From Bryobacteraceae bacterium (GTDB taxonomy: Bacteria; Acidobacteriota; Terriglobia; Bryobacterales; Bryobacteraceae), in assembly GCA_030044325.1 (NCBI GenBank), contig JASHWA010000046.1, positions 1 to 11,673 of the forward strand: 11,673 nt of DNA, in the 5' to 3' direction. This document shows positions 7,110 to 11,673 of the stretch, piece by piece. Position numbers and translations under genes: made by a program. Each line of letters begins with the position of its first letter. Position 1 is the stretch's first letter. Under the pieces are notes generated by a model. The model did not search any database. It was given only the letters and a program-made list of their open reading frames with translations, and was not told where the DNA came from.

Positions 7110-7745
7110 TCACGCCATGTGCGCCAAACGCGCACGCAGCGTCTCATATGCCCGGAACAGCAGGGACTTCACCGCCGATTCCGAACAATTCAACACCTTC
7201 GCGATCCGGGAGTACTCAAGTTCCTCGTACTTGTGCATCATCACCGCCGCACGCTGCTTCTCCGGCAGCATCCCGATCGCTTCCCGCACTTCCCGTAATT
7301 TTACTTCGTACAACAGCTCCTGCTCGACGGTCGGCTGGCGGTCGGGCACCTGCCGTTCCGCGCCTTCCACGGCGTCGGTAAGGCTCTCCTGGCCTTTTTC
7401 TTTTTTTCCGTCGCGAATCCAGTTGAGCGCCAGGTGCGTGGCAATGCGAAACAGCCACGTCGTGAACTTCGCCGTCGGCTCATAGGTCGCGCGGCTGCGG
7501 TACACCCTCAAAAAAACTTCCTGCGCCAGCTCTTCCGATACGGCATCGTTCTGCACCATGCGATACAGAAAATGCACCACTGGCGCACGATGCCGGTCCA
7601 GCAAAACGGCGAAACTGGTTTCGTCGCCGGCGCGGACGCGAAGCATCAGCTCGGCGTCGCGCTCGATTGCGGCAAGGGCCTCCATGTCATCGTTCCCTGA
7701 TGTGTTAACCCCGGAATTTTCGGAACGTTGCGCGTCTTTACCCAC
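7110..7745 (-). CDS. ECF-type RNA polymerase sigma factor (sigma-70 family, group 4)
   Basis: A 211-residue sigma factor containing only regions 2 and 4. Region 2 (~33-108) includes the core-binding segment around DAVSEELAQEVFLRVYRS and the -10-recognition segment FTTWLFRIATHLALNWIRD. Region 4 (~150-205) includes LPEKQRAAVMMHKYEELEYS and the -35-recognition helix SESAVKSLLFRAYETLR. It directs RNA polymerase to an envelope- or stress-related regulon that is not visible here. The cognate anti-sigma factor follows after 24 bp. The start could be GTG 7745 or ATG 7685 (residue 21); region 2 is intact in both cases. The gene begins 25 bp after the gpsA stop, so it has little room for its own promoter and is probably at least partly co-transcribed with gpsA. 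Confidence 0.93.
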   Translation of the reverse strand: MGKDAQRSENSGVNTSGNDDMEALAAIERDAELMLRVRAGDETSFAVLLDRHRAPVVHFLYRMVQNDAVSEELAQEVFLRVYRSRATYEPTAKFTTWLFRIATHLALNWIRDGKKEKGQESLTDAVEGAERQVPDRQPTVEQELLYEVKLREVREAIGMLPEKQRAAVMMHKYEELEYSRIAKVLNCSESAVKSLLFRAYETLRARLAHMA

Positions 7746-7755
7746 TCTTACCTTC
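7683..7755 (-). promoter_or_regulatory. Two competing ribosome binding sites for the sigma factor
   Basis: Reading the minus strand, GAAGG (plus positions 7751-7755) lies five bases before the GTG at 7745. AGGGA (7694-7698) lies eight bases before the in-frame ATG at 7685. Both are workable, so the sequence does not decide between a 211- and a 191-residue sigma factor. The additional 20 residues (MGKDAQRSENSGVNTSGNDD) are polar and low-complexity, which favours the shorter form or a dispensable tail. Confidence 0.5.
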
Positions 7756-7770
7756 GGGACTCACGCTTAC

Positions 7771-8757
7771 CTACTCGCCTTTGAGCGACCGCTCCATCAG
7801 TTCCCGCAGCGCGTCGCGGGGAGCTTTCCGGCCGTGCAAAACCGCGTGCATCTGCTGAATAATCGGCAGATCGACTTCGAACTGGGAGCCCAGGGCGACG
7901 GCCGCGTCGCACGTTTCCACCCCTTCGGCGATCATGCGCATCGATCCGGTGATCTCGGCAAGCGGCCTTCCCTTAGCCAACTCCAATCCTACCTTGCGGT
8001 TGCGACTCAAATCCCCGCCGCAGGTCAGCACCAGGTCGCCCAAGCCGGCGAGTCCCGAGAGCGTTCTGGCTTCGCCGCCCATGGCGACCGCCAGCCGCGT
8101 GATCTCGGCCAACCCGCGCGTCACCAGCGCCGCGTGCGCGTTCGATCCCAATCCCAAACCGCTGCAGACGCCAGCCGCGATGGCGATGACGTTCTTGAGC
8201 GCCGCGCCAACTTCCACGCCAATGGTATCCGAATTCGTGTACAAGCGAAAGGAGGGGCCGGAAAAGGTCCGCTGCACCAGGCCGGCGGCCTCTGTATCCT
8301 GTGACGCGACAACCACGGCGGCCGGTTCCCCGCAAGCGATCTCGCGGGCGAAGGTGGGACCGGACAGAACCGCGATTTTCGCCTGGAACGGCAGGGTTTG
8401 TTCGAGCACCTGCGACATCCGCAGCAAGGTTCCCTGCTCCAGCCCCTTGGTCGCGGTGACGAAGGTCATGGCCGGATTGAGAAACGCAGCGGCTTTGGAG
8501 AAGATGGCGCGCGCGAACCGCGAGGGGATGACGCAGAGAAGGATTTCCGCGGGCGAGAGGTCGCGCAATTGGGTGGTGATTTCGACGTTCGGCGGCAAAT
8601 GAAATCCGGGCAGGTAAACATCGTTTTCGCGCGTCGCGAGCATGCGTTCGGCCAGATCCGCTTCGAAAACCCACAGGCGGATTTGCGAAAATCGCGGCGC
8701 GAGCACCATCGCCAGCGCCGTCCCCCAGCTTCCCGCGCCAAGAATCACTAAAATCAT
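7771..8757 (-). CDS. gpsA: NAD(P)-dependent glycerol-3-phosphate dehydrogenase
   Basis: A 328-residue cytoplasmic enzyme that reduces dihydroxyacetone phosphate to sn-glycerol 3-phosphate, the backbone of phospholipids. The N-terminal Rossmann domain has GAGSWGTALA (7-16). Lys104 lies in TKGLEQGT. SGPTFAREI (132-140) is the family signature. ALKNVIAIAAG (186-196) carries the catalytic lysine Lys188, and DLSRNRKVG (249-257) is part of the substrate-binding site. The length is normal for the family (about 330). It follows plsY, which uses its product, after a 68-bp gap carrying an inverted repeat. The region just before the ATG is AT-rich and has no clear Shine-Dalgarno sequence. I see nothing missing in the catalytic core. 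Confidence 0.97.
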   Translation of the reverse strand: MILVILGAGSWGTALAMVLAPRFSQIRLWVFEADLAERMLATRENDVYLPGFHLPPNVEITTQLRDLSPAEILLCVIPSRFARAIFSKAAAFLNPAMTFVTATKGLEQGTLLRMSQVLEQTLPFQAKIAVLSGPTFAREIACGEPAAVVVASQDTEAAGLVQRTFSGPSFRLYTNSDTIGVEVGAALKNVIAIAAGVCSGLGLGSNAHAALVTRGLAEITRLAVAMGGEARTLSGLAGLGDLVLTCGGDLSRNRKVGLELAKGRPLAEITGSMRMIAEGVETCDAAVALGSQFEVDLPIIQQMHAVLHGRKAPRDALRELMERSLKGE

Positions 8758-8760
8758 TTG

Positions 8761-8821
8761 TATTTATGACCGCGAATGAACGCAAATGCACGCGAATATC
8801 TTGATTTATTTGTGTTCATTC
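8761..8821. repeat. Tandem decamers and a long inverted repeat between plsY and gpsA
   Basis: Positions 8771-8800 hold three tandem ten-base units, CGCGAATGAA, CGCAAATGCA and CGCGAATATC. GAATGAACGCAAAT (8774-8787) is repeated in inverted orientation as ATTTGTGTTCATTC (8808-8821), matching at 13 of 14 positions with a 20-base loop. The one mismatch would be a G-U pair in plus-strand RNA but an A-C mismatch in the minus-strand transcript of these genes. The structure ends five bases from the plsY stop codon and begins 16 bases from the gpsA start. From memory, the GAATGAACGC-type periodic unit resembles a repeat scattered through many environmental bacterial genomes. Confidence 0.7.
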
Positions 8822-8825
8822 CCGG

Positions 8826-9422
8826 CTATTTTTTCCAGACGAAGACGTTTTCTGTGCCGGCTCTCCAGCGTTCGATATTGGAGCGGTGGCGATAGACGAT
8901 GAATGCGCCGGCGATGAGCGATGCGAGCATCACCGGCGCGGGCGGGTGCAGAATCAGCCACACGCCCAGCGGAAACGTCCCTGCCGCGAGCACCGATCCG
9001 GCGGAGATATGCCGCGTCGCGGCGACGGTTAAGATGAAGACGATCAGCGCGGCGGCGAGCGCGAGCGGAGTCAGGTAAAGAAACGCGCCGATGAAGCTCG
9101 CCACCGCTTTTCCGCCTTTGAAGCCGAGAAAAAGCGGGTACGCGTGGCCGGCCATCACGGCCAGCGCGGAAAGCGAAGTCCACAGCGGATCGTCGTTGGT
9201 CAGCTTCGCGGCGATCCACACCGCGGCAAATCCTTTGAAAATATCGAGAACAAGCGTGGCGACCGCCGAGGCGCGCCCGGTGGTGCGCAGGACGTTGGTG
9301 GCGCCGATGTTGCCGCTGCCTTCGCTGCGCACGTCCTTGCCGGTCGAAAGTTTTACCAGCAGATAGCCGAACGGGATTCCGCCAAGCAGGTAGGCGATTC
9401 CGATTGCGAGGAGTCCAGTCAT
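8826..9422 (-). CDS. plsY: Acyl-phosphate:glycerol-3-phosphate acyltransferase
   Basis: A 198-residue integral membrane enzyme that transfers an acyl group from acyl phosphate to the sn-1 position of glycerol 3-phosphate, giving lysophosphatidic acid. All family motifs are present: SGNIGATN (36-43), the DIFKG segment (60-64), GHAYPLFLGFKGGKAVA (92-108), and HRSNIERWRAGTE (179-191). Hydrophobic segments are spread along the whole chain, consistent with the multi-pass fold, and the length is normal. The ATG begins one base after the thpR stop codon, so translation is probably coupled to thpR. Its partner gene plsX is not in this window, but gpsA, which supplies the acceptor, is immediately downstream. 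Confidence 0.97.
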   Translation of the reverse strand: MTGLLAIGIAYLLGGIPFGYLLVKLSTGKDVRSEGSGNIGATNVLRTTGRASAVATLVLDIFKGFAAVWIAAKLTNDDPLWTSLSALAVMAGHAYPLFLGFKGGKAVASFIGAFLYLTPLALAAALIVFILTVAATRHISAGSVLAAGTFPLGVWLILHPPAPVMLASLIAGAFIVYRHRSNIERWRAGTENVFVWKK

Positions 9423-9423
9423 G

Positions 9424-9960
9424 TCAGACGAGTGGAAACTCCGCTATTTTCGTATATTTTCCTTCTTTCGACAAATACAGATGGAAGGCCGCCGGCGAAA
9501 ATGAGCCGAAATGCGGCGCGCCGAGTCCTTCGACCGCCGAGCGCAAGCCGCCGATCCTGTCGCGGTCTTTGATTCGGGCAATGGTCAGGTGCGGAGAAAA
9601 TCTCCGCTCCTCGACCGCGACGCCGATGGCCTTAAGAGCGCTTTCGGTTGCGTGCGCCAGTTCGGAAAGTCCGAGTGAGGCTTCGACGCCGGCCCACAAC
9701 GTATGCGGATGGCGCGCGTTGGGGAACCATCCGAGCCCCTCAACCGAAATCGCCATCTCGCCCGGCGTGCCGACGCCGCCGAGCACGGCCTTCAACTCAG
9801 GGAGACGATCCGGGGACCACTCGCCGATGAATTTGGTGGTGATGTGCAGTTTCTGCGCGTCGTTCCAGCTCACCTGAGCCTCCCGGCGCAGACTGTCGAT
9901 CAGACGCGCGAGCGCGTCCCGCGTCTGGTCCGGGATGTCGATCGCGGTGAACAATCGCAT
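9424..9960 (-). CDS. thpR: RNA 2',3'-cyclic phosphodiesterase (2H family, formerly 2'-5' RNA ligase)
   Basis: A 178-residue cytoplasmic 2H phosphoesterase. The two HxTx catalytic motifs are HITT (39-42) and HLTI (124-127), at the usual spacing, with the preceding WNDAQKLHITTKFIGEW typical of the ThpR/LigT branch. Members open 2',3'-cyclic phosphate RNA ends and can join RNA through 2'-5' bonds in vitro; the physiological substrate is unclear. The length fits the family. The ATG has GGAAG six bases upstream (plus positions 9967-9971). It is the first gene after rpoC, with a 92-bp gap containing a tandem palindromic repeat, and its stop is one base from the plsY start. A functional link to lipid synthesis is not evident. 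Confidence 0.94.
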   Translation of the reverse strand: MRLFTAIDIPDQTRDALARLIDSLRREAQVSWNDAQKLHITTKFIGEWSPDRLPELKAVLGGVGTPGEMAISVEGLGWFPNARHPHTLWAGVEASLGLSELAHATESALKAIGVAVEERRFSPHLTIARIKDRDRIGGLRSAVEGLGAPHFGSFSPAAFHLYLSKEGKYTKIAEFPLV

Positions 9961-9973
9961 GGCGTGCTTCCAT

Positions 9974-10028
9974 GGTAACCCGCGCGATCGCTCGCGCGGC
10001 CGGTAACCCGCGCGATGGCTCGCGCGGC
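9974..10028. repeat. Tandem 27-base direct repeat, each copy a perfect stem-loop, after rpoC
   Basis: Two copies of a 27-base unit beginning GGTAACCCGCGCGAT lie at 9974-10000 and 10002-10028, a period of 28 with a single mismatch (C at 9989, G at 10017). Each copy has a perfect 8-bp stem: CCGCGCGA / TCGCGCGG at 9980-9999 with loop TCGC, and again at 10008-10027 with loop TGGC. The only difference between copies is in the loop, so both stems are intact. No T-run follows in either direction, so they are not standard intrinsic terminators. They lie downstream of rpoC and upstream of thpR, where they could reduce read-through or protect the rpoC mRNA end. Confidence 0.8.
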
Positions 10029-10052
10029 TCGCCCAGCCGCGTCGCGTCAGCG

Positions 10053-11673
<1,621 letters not shown>

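Noticed and set aside
5964..7298. A 444-codon plus-strand frame running across the DUF3106 and anti-sigma genes
   Set aside because: It overlaps the end of one real gene and covers two others, which have clear signal peptide, zinc-finger and membrane features on the minus strand.
8771..8800. CRISPR array
   Set aside because: The three units are ten bases long and contiguous, with no spacers and no cas genes nearby.
9984..9991. GCGATCGC octamer resembling the cyanobacterial HIP1 element
   Set aside because: It appears once, inside the first stem-loop copy, and is broken in the second copy; a by-product of the palindrome.

Overview
The window looks like a stretch of chromosome from a GC-rich Acidobacterium of the Solibacter/Bryobacter type. 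The grounds are the C-terminal part of a GWxTD-type secreted protein next to a carboxypeptidase-regulatory-like/outer-membrane barrel protein, the gene trio ECF sigma factor, zinc-finger anti-sigma factor and DUF3106 protein, frequent TTG/GTG starts, and small palindromic intergenic repeats. The placement rests on recognised protein families, not on a database search. I see no CRISPR array, tRNA, rRNA, transposase or phage gene.

Left part (1-2263, plus strand): the end of a GWxTD-domain protein, then a 600-residue exported protein with an N-terminal carboxypeptidase-regulatory-like domain and a probable beta-barrel, 26 bp downstream. A 122-bp gap between converging genes (2264-2385) holds three back-to-back perfect palindromes. 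Next come two divergent genes separated by 62 bp: a membrane-anchored MutS-type ATPase without mismatch-recognition domains (2386-4173, minus), and a Memo-family protein (AmmeMemoRadiSam system protein B) with an extra N-terminal domain (4236-5438, plus). A small exported protein of unknown function with a Tat-like signal follows (5476-6069, plus).

Right part (6074-11673, all minus strand): in transcription order, the C-terminal third of rpoC, thpR (RNA 2',3'-cyclic phosphodiesterase), plsY (glycerol-3-phosphate acyltransferase), gpsA (glycerol-3-phosphate dehydrogenase), an ECF sigma factor, its membrane anti-sigma factor, and a DUF3106 protein. From thpR onward the spacings are 1, 68, 25, 24 and 4 bp, so these six genes could form one operon. 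GpsA makes sn-glycerol 3-phosphate and PlsY acylates it, so a two-step module for phospholipid entry sits directly upstream of an envelope-type sigma/anti-sigma pair. A 91-bp gap carrying a tandem palindromic repeat separates rpoC from thpR, and a second repeat with a long inverted repeat lies between plsY and gpsA.

Most of the content belongs to known families. The parts most worth a second look are the three different intergenic repeat types, the membrane MutS-like ATPase, the fused N-terminal domain on the Memo protein, the exact 18-residue repeat in the DUF3106 protein, and the matched -10-like hexamers five bases before both divergent TTG starts. I did not find convincing evidence for a wholly new system.
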